Source: Streptomyces olindensis
GTDB lineage: Bacteria > Actinomycetota > Actinomycetes > Streptomycetales > Streptomycetaceae
Assembly: GCA_000696115.1 (NCBI GenBank)
Contig: JJOH01000004.1
Coordinates: forward strand, 1 to 64,000
Length of the DNA stretch: 64,000 bases
Reading direction: 5' to 3'
Shown: positions 8,416 through 16,276 of the stretch, one piece after another
Position numbering within the stretch: position 1 is the stretch's first letter
How the letters are laid out: each line of letters begins with the position of its first letter
Translations under genes and position numbers: made by a program
The notes under the pieces: model-generated
The model's database searches: none
What the model was told of the DNA's origin: nothing
What the model saw: the letters and a program-made list of their open reading frames with translations, nothing else

Positions 8416-8601
8416 TTACTTCGTCGGCTTGAACGGCTCCGACGTGGCGTGCAGGTCCTTGGTCTCCAGCGGCTCGCCGGTGGCGTGCAGGTCCTCCGTC
8501 TTCGCGGTGCCCTCACCCGTGGCGTGCAGGTCCTCCGTGGAGGCCTCGCCGTCCGTCGTACCGGTCGCGTGCAGGTCCTGCGGCTTGAGCTCGTCGCCCA
8601 T
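8416..8601 (-). CDS. afsS: AfsS, small sigma-like repeat peptide
   Basis: 61-aa acidic peptide with four copies of the motif DLHAT(G/S) at residues 9-14, 24-29, 37-42 and 49-54, spaced 15, 13 and 12 residues, the later copies followed by E or EP. This repeat pattern is the signature of AfsS ('sigma-like protein'), a pleiotropic regulator of antibiotic production whose transcription is switched on by AfsR. The ATG at 8601 follows GGGGAG with a nine-base spacer. The gene lies directly downstream of afsR on the same strand, separated by 179 bases that contain AfsR-type direct repeats and a strong hairpin. A multi-core RiPP precursor was considered, but no modification enzyme is nearby. Confidence 0.9.
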   Translation of the reverse strand: MGDELKPQDLHATGTTDGEASTEDLHATGEGTAKTEDLHATGEPLETKDLHATSEPFKPTK

Positions 8602-8645
8602 GATCGTCAACTCCCCTTGGCATGGATCAAGCAGTGCGGTCGAAC

Positions 8646-8687
8646 GGGCCCGCCCGGTCACTCCCCCGAGTCCGACCGGACGGGCCC
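8646..8687 (-). terminator. Strong hairpin in the afsR-afsS intergenic region
   Basis: A 14-bp stem (8646-8659 pairing with 8674-8687, one G-U pair on the minus strand) encloses a 14-base loop. It lies downstream of the presumed AfsR box and upstream of the afsS start. It would sit in the afsS leader, or terminate afsR read-through, or both. Confidence 0.6.
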
Positions 8688-8749
8688 TGCGCGGCGACCC
8701 GTCTGCCCCCCGACGCGACGGATCGACTACGTCCAGCATGTCGGGCGGC

Positions 8750-8768
8750 GATAAACGAATGATGAACG
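8750..8768 (-). promoter_or_regulatory. Putative AfsR/PHO-type direct repeats in the afsS promoter
   Basis: On the minus strand CGTTCATC and CGTTTATC occur 11 bases apart (8761-8768 and 8750-8757), seven of eight bases matching. AfsR and PhoP are known to bind 11-base direct repeats of this type at the afsS -35 region. The site begins 12 bases after the afsR stop codon. Confidence 0.65.
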
Positions 8769-8780
8769 CCCCGAACGGCC

Positions 8781-11774
8781 TCAGGCCGCCCGCACCGGAG
8801 TGAGCAGCGCGCGTACCTCGGCGGCCTCCGGAGAGCCCAGTTCCTCGTAGATGACGGCCGCTTCCTGCCAGCAGACCTGGGCCCGGCCGGTCTGGCCGAT
8901 GCTGCTGAGCGCCCGGCCGAGGACGGTGAGGACGTTGCCCCGCCGCCACTCCCCGCCGATCCCGCGCAGCACGGTCAGTGCCATCTCGGCGTTGGCGGCG
9001 GCCTGGGCAGGACGCCGGGCGGCGAGGTCCACCTCGGCCAGCCGGAACAGGCTCATGCCCTCCCACAGGCGCTGCCTGCTGTCCCGGAACACCTCCAGCG
9101 CCTCCTGGAGCCGGTCGGCCGCATCGCCCAGCTCGCCGCTCTGGGTGAGGGCGAGCCCCAGGGCGTAACGGGCGTTCGCCCCGCGCATGGTGTTGCCCAT
9201 GGCGTCGTAGATGTCGATGCCCTCCTGGGCCAGTTCGACCGCGCTCTGGGTCCGTCCGGTCGCCAGATGGATCCGGGAGAGGTTGCACAGCGCGGCGGCC
9301 TCGCCCGGGTGGTTGCCCAGCGCCCGGAAGTGTTCGATGGCCCGGGAGAGGTGCTCCTCTCCGTCCTCGTGCCGGTTCTGGTACAGCGCGATGATGCCGC
9401 GGGCGTTGCGGGCCCAGCAGACCGTGAACAGGTCGTCGGCCTCCTGCGCGAGGAGGATGGCCCGCTCGGCCTCCTGGTCGGCCCGCTCGAAGCGGCCGCT
9501 CACGTGGTGGACGTTGACGAGGGTCGTCAGCGCACGGGCCTCCGCCTTCGCGAGGTCGAGCTGCCGGGCCGCGCCGAGGAGCGCCTCGGCCGTCGTCTCG
9601 TACTCCTTGGAGTTGGCCCCGGACTCGGAGAGGTCGTGCGCGGCCCACAGCAGATCGATCGCCCGCGGGAGGGTGTCAGGCTGCCCGGCGGACTGCCGCA
9701 CGCACGCGAGGAGGCAGATGGCCTCCGCGTACAGCCAGTCCTGCGCCGCGTGCCTGCTGTCGAAGCGCAGCCCCGGGTACGAGGTCGGTTCGAGGTGGTC
9801 CACCAGCCGGTCACCCGGCCGTTCGATGGCGTACACGCCCGCCGACGACGCCAGGTAGAAGTCCAGCAGACGGGACAGGGCCGCGCCCCGCTCGCTCGGC
9901 GGCAGCTCGTCCCGCTCCGCGCACGCACGCGCGTAGAGCCGGACCAGGTCGTGGAAGCGGTAGCGGCCGGGGGCCGCCGATTCGAGGAGGGACGTGTCGA
10001 CGAGGGACTCCAGCAGGTCCTCCGTGCCCTCCGCGGGCAGGTCCAGCACCGCGGCCGCCGCCGCGAGGGAGATGTCCGGGCCGTCCGCCAGGCCCAGCAG
10101 ACGGAACGCGCGGGCCTGGGCCGGCTCCAGCTGGCCGTAGCCCAGTTCGAAGGTGGCCTTGACCGCGAGGTCGCCGGCCTGGAGTTCGTCCAGGCGGCGG
10201 CGTTCGTCGGCGAGCTTCGCCGCGAGGACCGACACCGTCCACGTGCGGCGGGCCGCCAGGCGGGACGCCGCGATGCGGATGGCCAGCGGCAGGAACCCGC
10301 AGGCCGCCACCACGTCCAGGGCGGCCTCCCGCTCGGACGCCACCCGTTCCTCGCCCACGATCTTCGTGAACAGTGCCAGCGCCTCGTCGGGGGACATGAC
10401 GTCCAGGTCGACCAGGTGGGCGCCCGCCAGGTCCACCATCCGCACCCGGGAGGTGACGAGGGCGGCGCAGCCGTCCGTGCCGGGCAGCAGGGGGCGTATC
10501 TGGGCGGCGTCGCGGGCGTTGTCGAGCAGGACCAGGACGCGGCGGCCGGCCAGCACCGAGCGGTACAGGGCCGCGCGTTCCTCCAGGGAGTCGGGGATCG
10601 CCGAGTCGGCCGTGCCGAGCGCGCGCAGGAACGAGCCGAGGACCGTCTCCGGCTCCGCCGCCCGCGCGCCCGCGCCCTGGAGGTCGACGTACAGCTGCCC
10701 GTCCGGGAACGCCGCGCGCGCCTGGTGGGCCACGTGCACGGCGAGGGTCGTCTTGCCCACGCCGCCGATGCCCGCCAGGGCCGAGACCGCCATGACGCGG
10801 CCCTCGGCGGAGGCCAGGAGGTCGCCCAGCTCGCGGACGAAGCCGGAGCGGCCGGTGAAGTCCGGCACCGTCGCCGGCAGCTGCGCCGGGCGGACCGGGA
10901 CGGAGGCCGGCTCGGGGGCCGGGGAGGAGGGCTCCGCCAGGCCCGGGTCGGCCCGGAGGATCCGCTGCTGCAGCTCGCTCAGGCCGGGGCGCGGGTCGAC
11001 GCCCAGTTCGTCGGCGAGCAGACGGCGGGTGTCGGCGTACACCGCGAGGGCCTCGGCCTGGCGGCCGCTGCGGTACAGCGCCAGCATCAGCAGCTCGCGC
11101 AGCCGCTCGCGGAGCGGATGGGCCGCCGTGAGGGCGGTGAGCTCGGAGACGGCCTCCGCGTGGCAGCCCTGCTCCAGGTCCATGTCCAGCCGGGATTCCA
11201 GGAGCTGGAGCCGCCACTCCTCCAGGCGGACGCGCTGGGCCTCCGCGTACGGGCCCGGTATCCCCGCCAGGGTCTCCCCGTCCCACAGGGCGAGGGCGCG
11301 CCGCAGCACCTCACGGGCGTGGCACAGGTCGCCGGCCGACCGGGCCTTCTCCGCCTCGGTCGCCAGGTCCTGGGCGACGGCCAGGTCCAGGGCGCCGTCG
11401 GCGAGGCCGCGGACCGCGTACCCGCCGGACTCGCTGACCAGGACGCCCGGGTCCAGTACCTTGCGCAGCCGGGAGGCGTACGTCCGCAGCGCCGCCAGGG
11501 CCTGCGAGGGCGGTTCCTCGCCCCACAGGGCGTCGATCAGCTCCGCCGCCGTCGCCGTACGGCCCTCGCGCAGCAGCAGGGCGGCGAGCAGGGCGCGTTG
11601 CTGGGGGGAACCGGTGGTGATCGCCTCGTCGCCGCGCCAGGCGCGCACCGGTCCGAGCACGCCGAAGCGCAACGCCGCGGAACCCCCCGACCCCGCCGAC
11701 TCCGGCGACCCCGCCGGGAAGCCGGTACGCCGCTGCTCCGGTACGCGCGGCACACCGTCCGGTACACCGTCCAT
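8781..11774 (-). CDS. afsR: AfsR, SARP-family regulator with NB-ARC ATPase and TPR domains
   Basis: 997-aa global regulator. An OmpR-like winged-helix DNA-binding domain (about 36-110) is followed by a BTAD domain (about 118-275), an NB-ARC/STAND ATPase (about 305-560) with Walker A GIGGVGKTT at 335-343 and Walker B-like RVLVLLDNA, and C-terminal TPR repeats (about 680-990). Length and order match AfsR, which is phosphorylated by AfsK and activates afsS. ATG at 11774 with AGGGGGA five bases upstream. It is divergent from the amidohydrolase gene at 12004, and the intergenic space carries a CTGACG palindrome nearer the latter. The low-complexity stretch at 283-300 links the BTAD and ATPase parts. 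Confidence 0.95.
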   Translation of the reverse strand: MDGVPDGVPRVPEQRRTGFPAGSPESAGSGGSAALRFGVLGPVRAWRGDEAITTGSPQQRALLAALLLREGRTATAAELIDALWGEEPPSQALAALRTYASRLRKVLDPGVLVSESGGYAVRGLADGALDLAVAQDLATEAEKARSAGDLCHAREVLRRALALWDGETLAGIPGPYAEAQRVRLEEWRLQLLESRLDMDLEQGCHAEAVSELTALTAAHPLRERLRELLMLALYRSGRQAEALAVYADTRRLLADELGVDPRPGLSELQQRILRADPGLAEPSSPAPEPASVPVRPAQLPATVPDFTGRSGFVRELGDLLASAEGRVMAVSALAGIGGVGKTTLAVHVAHQARAAFPDGQLYVDLQGAGARAAEPETVLGSFLRALGTADSAIPDSLEERAALYRSVLAGRRVLVLLDNARDAAQIRPLLPGTDGCAALVTSRVRMVDLAGAHLVDLDVMSPDEALALFTKIVGEERVASEREAALDVVAACGFLPLAIRIAASRLAARRTWTVSVLAAKLADERRRLDELQAGDLAVKATFELGYGQLEPAQARAFRLLGLADGPDISLAAAAAVLDLPAEGTEDLLESLVDTSLLESAAPGRYRFHDLVRLYARACAERDELPPSERGAALSRLLDFYLASSAGVYAIERPGDRLVDHLEPTSYPGLRFDSRHAAQDWLYAEAICLLACVRQSAGQPDTLPRAIDLLWAAHDLSESGANSKEYETTAEALLGAARQLDLAKAEARALTTLVNVHHVSGRFERADQEAERAILLAQEADDLFTVCWARNARGIIALYQNRHEDGEEHLSRAIEHFRALGNHPGEAAALCNLSRIHLATGRTQSAVELAQEGIDIYDAMGNTMRGANARYALGLALTQSGELGDAADRLQEALEVFRDSRQRLWEGMSLFRLAEVDLAARRPAQAAANAEMALTVLRGIGGEWRRGNVLTVLGRALSSIGQTGRAQVCWQEAAVIYEELGSPEAAEVRALLTPVRAA

Positions 11775-11967
11775 GCAGTCCCCCTAGACATCCTGAGCAA
11801 CCCCGCCAGTTTGCCTTGTGTGCGGTGGATACGTCAGCCGTGGGAGACACCGATCACAGGGCGGCACACGGGAGTCCACGAGGTCTGCACAGTCTCTCCG
11901 CAGGGGCCCGTGGGTTGGATGGAGCCGATCAGGCCATGCCGTCCGGAACCGGCCCCCGTACGCGTAG

Positions 11968-11982
11968 CTGACGACCCGTCAG
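11968..11982. promoter_or_regulatory. Perfect palindromic operator CTGACG-N3-CGTCAG
   Basis: CTGACGACCCGTCAG, a perfect 6-3-6 palindrome ending 21 bases before the ATG at 12004. The same motif precedes the genes at 15045 and 41637. Probable TetR-type operator of the catabolic regulon. Confidence 0.8.
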
Positions 11983-12003
11983 ATCAGCGCTACCGTGAAC
12001 CGC

Positions 12004-13248
12004 ATGGACACCCACGACAGCACGTTTCCGCTGATCATCTCCGTGGACGACCACACCGTGGAGCCCGCGGACGTCTGGCAGGACCGGCTCCCGCGGCAGT
12101 ACCGGGGCGCCGGTCCGCGGATCGTCCGGGCGCCCGTGAAGGAGATGACCTTCCTCGGCGGGCGCTTCAGGCCCGTGATGGGTGAGCCCGGGGACGACGG
12201 TCCCGTCGGTGACTGGTGGGTCTACGAGGAGTTGCACAGGCCCCTGACCCGGCTCGACACCGCCGTCGGATACGACCGGGACGAGATCAGGCTGGAGGTC
12301 ATCACCTACGAGCAGATGCGGCCCGGCTCCTACGACGTCACCGCGCGCCTCGCCGACATGGACGTCAACCACGTCCAGTCCGCCCTGTGCTTCCCGACCT
12401 TCCCGCGCTTCTGCGGCCAGACCTTCACCGAGGCGAAGGACCACGAGCTGGGCCTGCTCTGCGTCCGCGCCTACAACGACTGGATGGTGGAGGAGTGGTG
12501 CGGCCCGAAGGCGCGGGGCCGGCTCATCCCGCTCACCCTCATCCCCCTGTGGGACGCCGAGCTGGCGGCGGCGGAGGTGCGGCGCAACGCCGCCCGCGGC
12601 GTCCGTGCCGTCGCCTTCTCCGAGATCCCGCCCCACCTCGGCCTGCCCTCCGTCCACACCGACGACTGGGACCCCTTCCTCGCCGCGTGCGACGAGACCG
12701 GCACGGTCGTCGCCATGCACATCGGCTCCTCCAGCCGTATGCCCTCCACCTCAGCCGACGCCCCGCCCGCCGTCGGCTCCACCATCACCTACGCCAACTG
12801 CTGCTTCTCGATGGTCGACTGGCTGATGAGCGGCAAGTTCGAGCGGTTCCCGAACCTCAAGGTCATGTACGCCGAGGGGCAGATCGGCTGGATCCCCTAC
12901 ATCCTGGAGCGCGCCGACGTGGTGTGGGAGGAGAACCGGGGCTGGGGCGGCGTCGCCGACAAGGTGCACCGGCCGCCGTCCGAGCTCTTCGCCGAGCACG
13001 TGTACGGCTGCTTCTTCGACGACGCCTTCGGGCTGCGCAACCTCGACTCCATAGGCGTCGGCAACGTCCTCTACGAGACCGACTACCCCCACTCCGACTC
13101 CACCTGGCCCAAGTCCCGCGAGGTCGGCGAGGCGCAGATGGGGCACCTGGAGCCGGACGTCGTGGAGCGCATCGTGCGCGGCAACGCCATCGACCTGCTG
13201 GGGCTCACGGCCGAGGGGCTGTGGCCCGGCGCCGGCGGTGCGCGGTGA
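12004..13248 (+). CDS. Amidohydrolase family protein (COG2159, decarboxylase/hydrolase type)
   Basis: 414-aa TIM-barrel metal-dependent hydrolase. The N-terminal ISVDDHTVEP replaces the HxH of classical members, as is common in the amidohydrolase_2 group. Further motifs are VQSALCFPTFPRFCGQ, GVRAVAFSEIPPHLGLPS, KVMYAEGQIGWIPYILERADVVW and the C-terminal YETDYPHSDSTWPKS carrying a metal-binding Asp and His. Such proteins act on cyclic acids as decarboxylases or hydrolases. The ATG at 12004 is preferred over GTG 11995; there is no ribosome site, so the transcript may be leaderless. It is first in an operon with the LLM gene (GTGA overlap) and the SDR, controlled by the operator at 11968. Confidence 0.9.
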   Translation: MDTHDSTFPLIISVDDHTVEPADVWQDRLPRQYRGAGPRIVRAPVKEMTFLGGRFRPVMGEPGDDGPVGDWWVYEELHRPLTRLDTAVGYDRDEIRLEVITYEQMRPGSYDVTARLADMDVNHVQSALCFPTFPRFCGQTFTEAKDHELGLLCVRAYNDWMVEEWCGPKARGRLIPLTLIPLWDAELAAAEVRRNAARGVRAVAFSEIPPHLGLPSVHTDDWDPFLAACDETGTVVAMHIGSSSRMPSTSADAPPAVGSTITYANCCFSMVDWLMSGKFERFPNLKVMYAEGQIGWIPYILERADVVWEENRGWGGVADKVHRPPSELFAEHVYGCFFDDAFGLRNLDSIGVGNVLYETDYPHSDSTWPKSREVGEAQMGHLEPDVVERIVRGNAIDLLGLTAEGLWPGAGGAR

Positions 13249-14165
13249 CGCTGCCGTACGGGATGCAGCTTCCCGTCCAGTCGCAGAGCACGATCTACGC
13301 CGAGTCCTGGGAGGCGGGCGCGGGCCCCGAGGACCTCCTCGGCATCGCCCGCGCCGCCGACCGGGCCGGCTTCGCCTACCTCGCGAGCTGCGACCACGTC
13401 GGCATACCGCGCCGGCTGGCCGCCGCGATGAGCACGGTCTGGTACGACCCCGTCGCCACGCTCTCCTTCCTCGCCGCCGCCACCTCCCGCGTCCGGCTGC
13501 TCAGCCACGTCGCGGTCGTCGGCCTGCGACACCCCCTGCTCACCGCCAAGCAGTACGCCACCCTCGACCACCTCAGCGGCGGCCGGCTGATCCTCGGGGT
13601 GGGCGCGGGGCACGTCCAGGAGGAGTTCGAGGCCCTGGGCGTGGACTTCCGGCAGCGCGGGCCCGTGCTCGACGAGTGCCTCGACGCCCTGCGCGCCGCC
13701 CTCGGACCCGACGAGTTCCCCGAGCACCACGGCAAGCTCTACGACTTCGAGGGCCTCGGGCAGCGGCCCCGCCCCGCACAGGAACGCGTACCCCTGTGGG
13801 TCGGCGGCTCCTCGCCCGCCGCCGTACGACGGGCCGCGCTCAAGGGCGACGGCTGGCTGCCGCAGGGGGATCCGAGGGAGCGGCTGCCCGGGCAGATCGC
13901 CCGGATCCGGGAGCTGCGCGAACGGGCGGAGGCGCGGGGCCCGTTCACCGTGGGCGCGATCACCGAGCCGCTGTACGTCGGCACGCCCGGCTGGGACGTG
14001 GGCCGACGGACCCTCACCGGCCGTCCGCGGCAGCTCGCCGAGTCCCTGCGGGCGTACCGGGCGATGGGCGTGCACCAGATCCAGGTGCGCTTCCGCAGCC
14101 GGAGCCGTACCGAACTCACCGACCAGATCGCGGCGTTCGGCGCCGAGGTCGCCCCCGAGCTGTGA
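13245..14165 (+). CDS. LLM-class flavin/F420-dependent oxidoreductase
   Basis: 306-aa luciferase-like monooxygenase fold. It shows DRAGFAYLASCDHVGIP, LSFLAAATSRVRLLSHVAVVGLRHPLLTAKQYATLDHLSGGRLILGVGAGHVQEEFEALG (in pieces) and PLWVGGSSPAAVRRAA, all typical of the subgroup that uses F420 or FMN. The GTG at 13245 overlaps the amidohydrolase stop by four bases (GTGA), which fixes the start. Together with the SDR eleven bases downstream it forms a redox module of the second catabolic block. Whether the cofactor is F420 or FMN cannot be told by eye, but fbiC in the same window shows that F420 is made. Confidence 0.9.
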   Translation: MTLPYGMQLPVQSQSTIYAESWEAGAGPEDLLGIARAADRAGFAYLASCDHVGIPRRLAAAMSTVWYDPVATLSFLAAATSRVRLLSHVAVVGLRHPLLTAKQYATLDHLSGGRLILGVGAGHVQEEFEALGVDFRQRGPVLDECLDALRAALGPDEFPEHHGKLYDFEGLGQRPRPAQERVPLWVGGSSPAAVRRAALKGDGWLPQGDPRERLPGQIARIRELRERAEARGPFTVGAITEPLYVGTPGWDVGRRTLTGRPRQLAESLRAYRAMGVHQIQVRFRSRSRTELTDQIAAFGAEVAPEL

Positions 14166-14175
14166 GGAGAGCGCC

Positions 14176-14946
14176 ATGGGCAAGCTCGACGGACGGGTCG
14201 TCATCGTCACCGGCGCCGCCCGCGGCCAGGGCGAGCAGGAGGCCCGGCTGTTCACGGCCGAGGGCGCCCGGGTGGTCGTCGCCGACGTCCTCGACGAGCA
14301 GGGCGAGGCCCTCGCCAAGGAGATCGGCGCGACGTACGTCCATCTCGACGTCGGCCGGGAGGACGACTGGCAGGCCGCCGTCGCCGCGGCCAAGGATGCC
14401 CACGGCCATGTCGACGGGCTCGTCAACAACGCCGGCATCCTGCGCTTCAACTCCCTCCTCGACACACCCCTCGACGAGTTCATGCGGGTCGTCCAGGTCA
14501 ACCAGGTGGGCTGCTTCCTGGGCATCCGCGCGGTCGCCCCGGAGATGGCCGACGGGGGCACGATCGTCAACACGGCCTCCTACACGGGCCTGACCGGGAT
14601 GGCCGCCGTGGGTTCCTACGCGGCCACCAAGCACGCCGTCATCGGCCTGACCCGGGTCGCCGCCCTGGAGCTGGCCGGCCGGGGGATCCGCGTCAACGCC
14701 GTCTGCCCCGGGGCCATCGACACGGCGATGTCCAACCCGGCGCGGCTCGACCCGGACGCCGACCTCCAGGAGACCGCGAAGGGCCTCGACCGGCTGTACC
14801 GCAAGCTCGTGCCGCTGGGGCGGGTCGGTCAGCCGGAGGAGGTGGCGAGGCTCGCGCTGTTCCTCACCTCGGAGGACTCGTCGTACATCACGGGGCAGCC
14901 GTTCGTGATCGACGGGGGGTGGCTGGCGGGCGTCAGCATCATCTGA
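14176..14946 (+). CDS. SDR-family oxidoreductase (3-alpha/20-beta-hydroxysteroid dehydrogenase type)
   Basis: 256-aa classical short-chain dehydrogenase. The cofactor motif is TGAARGQG (about residues 12-19), with NNAG at about 85-88, the Ser in NTASYTG, the catalytic YAATK (about 153-157), and the C-terminal SSYITGQPFVIDGGW. The TGAARGxG and VVVADVLDEQGE pattern is common in NAD-dependent 3-alpha/20-beta-hydroxysteroid dehydrogenase-like SDRs of actinobacteria. ATG at 14176 with GAGGAG seven bases upstream. The CTGACG palindrome at 14943-14957 overlaps its stop codon. Substrate unknown, though a cyclic alcohol fits the neighbouring enzymes. Confidence 0.92.
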   Translation: MGKLDGRVVIVTGAARGQGEQEARLFTAEGARVVVADVLDEQGEALAKEIGATYVHLDVGREDDWQAAVAAAKDAHGHVDGLVNNAGILRFNSLLDTPLDEFMRVVQVNQVGCFLGIRAVAPEMADGGTIVNTASYTGLTGMAAVGSYAATKHAVIGLTRVAALELAGRGIRVNAVCPGAIDTAMSNPARLDPDADLQETAKGLDRLYRKLVPLGRVGQPEEVARLALFLTSEDSSYITGQPFVIDGGWLAGVSII

Positions 14947-14957
14947 CGTCTCGTCAG
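14943..14957. promoter_or_regulatory. Perfect palindromic operator CTGACG-N3-CGTCAG (upstream copy)
   Basis: CTGACGTCTCGTCAG overlaps the SDR stop codon and lies 60 bases before the next perfect copy at 15003. The pair suggests cooperative control of the promoter for the gene at 15045. Confidence 0.75.
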
Positions 14958-15002
14958 CTATTGACGCTCGTGAGGGCCGGTGGAACAGTCGGAGCCATGC
15001 AT

Positions 15003-15017
15003 CTGACGAACCGTCAG
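15003..15017. promoter_or_regulatory. Perfect palindromic operator CTGACG-N3-CGTCAG
   Basis: CTGACGAACCGTCAG ends 27 bases before the TTG start at 15045, the same distance range as at the other regulon promoters. Confidence 0.8.
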
Positions 15018-15044
15018 ATAAGACCCGTGGGGCGGTGAACCTCC

Positions 15045-16163
15045 TTGGAATTCGGCATCTTCGTACAGGGATACGTCGGCAAACGGGCCGAGACCGACCC
15101 GCTCGCCGAGCACAAGGCGCTGATGGAGGAGACCGAGTACGTCATCCAGGCGGACAAGTCGGGCTTCAAGTACGCCTGGGCCTCCGAGCACCACTTCCTG
15201 GACGAGTACTCGCACCTCTCCGCCAACGACGTCTTCCTCGGCTATCTGGCGCACGCCACCGAACGGATCCACCTCGGCTCGGGGATCTTCAACCCGCTGG
15301 CCCAGGTCAACCACCCCGTGAAGGTCGCCGAGAAGGTCGCCATGCTCGACCACCTCAGCGGCAACCGCTTCGAGTTCGGCAGCGGGCGGGGCGCCGGCTC
15401 GCACGAGATCCTCGGGTTCCTGCCGGGCATCACCGACATGAACCACACCAAGGAGATCTGGGAAGAGACCATCGCCGAGTTCCCCAGGATGTGGCTCCAG
15501 GACGAGTACGAGGGCTTCCAGGGCAAGCACTGGTCGCTGCCGCCGCGGAAGGTCCTGCCGAAGCCGTACGGTCCGGCGCACCCGGCCATGTGGTACGCGG
15601 CCGGGTCCCCGCCGTCCTACGCGATGGCGGCGCGCAAGGGGCTCGGGGTGCTGGGCTTCAGCGTGCAGAAGGTCTCCGACATGGAGTGGGTGCTCGAGCA
15701 GTACAAGACGGCGATCGTGGACGCGGAGCCGGTCGGGGCGTTCGTCAACGACAACGTGATGGTGACGACGACGGCGATCTGCGCCCCGACGCACGAGGAG
15801 GCCGTGCGGATCGCCGCCAACGGCGGGCTGCACTACCTGCCCTCGCTGGTGTTCCGCTACCACGACACGTTCCCGCGGCCCGAGGGGTTCCCGGTGTGGC
15901 CGGAGACGCTGCCGGAGTACACGGAGGAGCTCGTCGAGGCGCTGATCGAGGAGGAGTTGCTCATCTGCGGGGATCCGGACGAGGTGCTCAGGCAGTGCAA
16001 GCGGTGGGAGCAGGCCGGGGCGGACCAGTTGAGCTTCGGGTTGCCGGTGGGGGTGCCGAAGGAGGAGACCCTGCAGACGATCCGGCTGGTCGGGGAGCAC
16101 GTGATTCCCAAGATCGATACGGATCCTGTGCATCGGACTTCGCGGTTCCGGCGGGGTGGTTGA
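15045..16163 (+). CDS. LLM-class flavin-dependent monooxygenase (luciferase-like)
   Basis: 372-aa luciferase-like protein: MEFGIFVQGYVGKRAE at the start, FKYAWASEHHFLDEYSHLSAN, then NHPVKVAEKVAMLDHLSGNR, FEFGSGRGAGSHEI and a late WYAAGSPPSYAMAARKGLGVLG. The EHHF motif and the length resemble the alkanal monooxygenase alpha-type group, which needs reduced flavin and O2. The start is a rare TTG at 15045, because an in-frame TGA lies nine bases upstream (15036-15038). Two CTGACG operators precede it. It may perform the oxygenation step of the pathway, with the first LLM protein in a different redox step. Confidence 0.9.
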   Translation: MEFGIFVQGYVGKRAETDPLAEHKALMEETEYVIQADKSGFKYAWASEHHFLDEYSHLSANDVFLGYLAHATERIHLGSGIFNPLAQVNHPVKVAEKVAMLDHLSGNRFEFGSGRGAGSHEILGFLPGITDMNHTKEIWEETIAEFPRMWLQDEYEGFQGKHWSLPPRKVLPKPYGPAHPAMWYAAGSPPSYAMAARKGLGVLGFSVQKVSDMEWVLEQYKTAIVDAEPVGAFVNDNVMVTTTAICAPTHEEAVRIAANGGLHYLPSLVFRYHDTFPRPEGFPVWPETLPEYTEELVEALIEEELLICGDPDEVLRQCKRWEQAGADQLSFGLPVGVPKEETLQTIRLVGEHVIPKIDTDPVHRTSRFRRGG

Positions 16164-16169
16164 GCGTTC

Positions 16170-16255
16170 GTTGGCGGGTGCGGGTGGTGTGTGGCTGGTC
16201 GCGCCCACGCGGCGGAGCCGCAAATCGACACAGCCCCGCGCCCCTGAAGGAACCG
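16170..16255. repeat. Streptomyces-type dispersed intergenic repeat
   Basis: The 107-base space between the LLM gene and the next amidohydrolase holds the run GTGGCTGGTCGCGCCCACGC, then GGCGGAGCCGCA, and CACAGCCCCGCGCCCCTGAA. I recognise this as the short repeat scattered in many Streptomyces intergenic regions. It separates two genes of the catabolic block. Confidence 0.7.
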
Positions 16256-16276
16256 TACTCAGGGAGTTGAGTGGTC

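Noticed and set aside
8416..8601. AfsS repeat peptide considered as a multi-core RiPP precursor
   Set aside because: No modifying enzyme or transporter is adjacent, and the position after afsR with the DLHAT repeats matches AfsS.
9267..12185. A 972-codon plus-strand frame antisense to afsR
   Set aside because: The composition (Arg/Gln/Val/Glu-rich with no domain) is typical of the shadow of a very GC-rich gene; afsR on the other strand has full domain support.
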